From NCBI RefSeq assembly GCF_900699765.1, contig NZ_CAADHO010000001.1, forward strand, positions 806,001 to 870,000: a stretch of DNA of 64,000 bases, read 5' to 3'. The translations under genes and the position numbers were made by a program. This document shows, one piece after another, positions 62,922 to 64,000 of this stretch. Under the pieces are notes generated by a model, which did no database searches, was not told where the DNA came from, and saw only the letters and a program-made list of their open reading frames with translations. Numbering within the stretch: the first letter of the stretch is position 1; each line of letters starts with the position of its first letter. The stretch is from Desulfoluna butyratoxydans. Its GTDB lineage: Bacteria > Desulfobacterota > Desulfobacteria > Desulfobacterales > Desulfolunaceae.

Positions 62922-64000
62922 TTACTCCGTCACGGTCAGGGTTTCAAAGGTCCCGCCAATGGCGTGGCGGAAGGGCCGGTACATGTCTTCGACGTAGCTG
63001 CCCGGCATGCGGTAGACCCCGGGGGTAACGGCGCGCACCAGGTAGAACAGGGTGACGGTGCTCTCCTCGCCCACGGAGACGGCGGCCACGTAGCGGTCGT
63101 CCCGGAACTCTTCGTGGGAGACGGCGCCTTTGTCCCACAGCTTGCCCACGGGCTTGTCCCCGATACGGATCTCGTCCAGACGGACGCTTGAAAGCCCCAA
63201 GTTCTGGTTCTCGATCTCCACCCCTGCGGGGAGCAGGTCCACCACCAGACCGTCGGGGGTGCGCCGGGTGGCGGAAACCGTCAGCTTCACCACCATCAGG
63301 GCACCGGACTTCAGGGTGGTGGGCGAGATCTCGTTGCCGTCCACGTCGTAAAAGTTCCGGGTAATGGTCATCTCGTTGGAGACCGGCTCAGGGGCATTTT
63401 TGCGTTCGCCGGTGAGGCTGACGTTGGCGTAGATGGGCTTTTCCCCGGCCTTGATGGCCGTAAGCCCCTGGAACTGGTCCAGGTCAAACAGAGAGGAAAA
63501 ATCCCTGTTGCGGGAAAGGGCCTGGTCGCCGTTTTGGGTCATGAGCACGGCCTGCCATTTTTCCTTGTTGGCGTCGCCCTGTCCGGACAAGGCCTTGGTG
63601 GCGGTGCGGAACAGGCAGATGCGCTCCTGGGTGCTGAGCCACCTGCGCTCCCTGACGGTGTCCGCCAGGTCCTCCACCAGCTCGCCGAGGCCCTCAAAGC
63701 CATAGGCCATGGCGAGCTCGGTCATTCGGCCCAGGTCCCTGACGGGGGACCCGTAATCGCCGTAGTACCTGCGATCGGAACGCAGTCGCTCGGAAAGGGC
63801 CTTTTCATAGGACGCCTCCCCGTGCCGCTCATCCCCGGTGAATTTAAAGGCCGCGGACAGGTACATCCAGCTGAGGCCGTCGTCATCGGTCTTTCCGTCG
63901 TAGTGGGAATAAAGACGACGCAGGTCGCTCAGGCGAGCCTTTCCGTTACGGGCAAGAATGTACCCGGCGTAGCTTCGGTAGGCAAACCGGTAATGATCGG
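62922..64000 (-). CDS. Bacterial alpha-2-macroglobulin, C-terminal part (partial at the right edge)
   Basis: The frame is open from the right edge to the stop at 62922, giving about 358 residues. The first visible residues (R-F-A-Y-R-S-Y-A-G-Y-I-L-A-R-N-G-K) match the helical thioester-domain region of bacterial alpha-2-macroglobulins. The end is the beta-rich receptor-like domain (Y-L-V-R-A-V-T-P-G-V-Y then Y-V-E-D-M-Y-R-P). These large periplasmic lipoproteins trap proteases. The signal peptide and thioester Cys lie outside the window, so the thioester status cannot be judged. pbpC follows on the same strand across a 539-bp spacer. Confidence 0.92.
   Translation of the reverse strand, partial: DHYRFAYRSYAGYILARNGKARLSDLRRLYSHYDGKTDDDGLSWMYLSAAFKFTGDERHGEASYEKALSERLRSDRRYYGDYGSPVRDLGRMTELAMAYGFEGLGELVEDLADTVRERRWLSTQERICLFRTATKALSGQGDANKEKWQAVLMTQNGDQALSRNRDFSSLFDLDQFQGLTAIKAGEKPIYANVSLTGERKNAPEPVSNEMTITRNFYDVDGNEISPTTLKSGALMVVKLTVSATRRTPDGLVVDLLPAGVEIENQNLGLSSVRLDEIRIGDKPVGKLWDKGAVSHEEFRDDRYVAAVSVGEESTVTLFYLVRAVTPGVYRMPGSYVEDMYRPFRHAIGGTFETLTVTE

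Noticed and set aside
1-64000. tRNA or rRNA genes
   Set aside because: I saw no cloverleaf with a T-loop GGTTCGAATC-type motif and no rRNA-like stretch; very divergent tRNAs could be missed by eye.

Overview
The window is about 60% GC, densely coded on both strands, and looks like the chromosome of a Gram-negative, strictly anaerobic Desulfobacterota (former Deltaproteobacteria), most likely a sulfate reducer. Evidence: a DsrP/NrfD-type menaquinol-oxidising membrane subunit, a tungstate transporter with an excisionase-HTH regulator, SelA, several sigma-54 activators, outer-membrane phospholipases, and long STAND regulators. The genus is an inference; no rRNA or tRNA gene was seen.

Layout. 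1-1.8 kb (-): end of a gas-vesicle cluster (gvpA, a coiled-coil protein and a truncated GvpC-like repeat protein). 2-5.4 kb (-): a receiver whose phospho-acceptor is Asn, then a histidine kinase and NtrC-type regulator. 6-9.8 kb: TPR lipoprotein-like/secreted protein, pyrF, and a CheD-HDOD fusion. 10-16 kb (+): selA-gmhA, then fmdB-hemC-cobA/hemD (start of the tetrapyrrole/siroheme path) and moaA with its own promoter and a structured leader. 16.5-20 kb: EFR1-type ferredoxin, a class I glutamine amidotransferase and a radical SAM protein. 20-26 kb (+): a PAS-sigma-54 activator followed by paired palindromic sites, a perfect sigma-54 promoter and a four-gene catabolic operon (enolase-superfamily enzyme, BCCT transporter, split UxaA/Suy-type lyase). 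26.4-27.4 kb: CGGC-domain and TrpR-like genes. 27.6-31.1 kb (-): tungstate regulator and tupABC. 31.5-39 kb (+): htpX, marC, a rhomboid protease fused to a DnaJ C-terminal-like domain, a large acetyl-CoA hydrolase/transferase, and a membrane protein pair ending in HAMP. 39-45 kb: HrpA helicase, tandem OMPLA paralogues and a small companion. 45.5-62 kb: orphan dsrP, two STAND/TPR/SARP regulators (47.1-50.4 kb - and 56.0-59.4 kb +) flanking an internally deleted AlkP-TPR protein, glnA and pta, then a candidate structured RNA and pbpC. 62.9-64 kb (-): end of an alpha-2-macroglobulin gene.

Intergenic space is filled by a modular repeat family. Its copies are bounded by CCTCCGGCGG ends, and some have longer terminal inverted repeats (7.0, 24.4, 26.2, 38.7 kb). 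They carry hairpins whose loop (CGTTCCTC) is nearly constant while the stems change with compensatory substitutions. Two copies hold different 24-bp perfect hairpins at the same relative place. This family, the sigma-54 catabolic operon, the rhomboid-DnaJ and CheD-HDOD fusions, and the STAND-SARP pair are the most unusual content.
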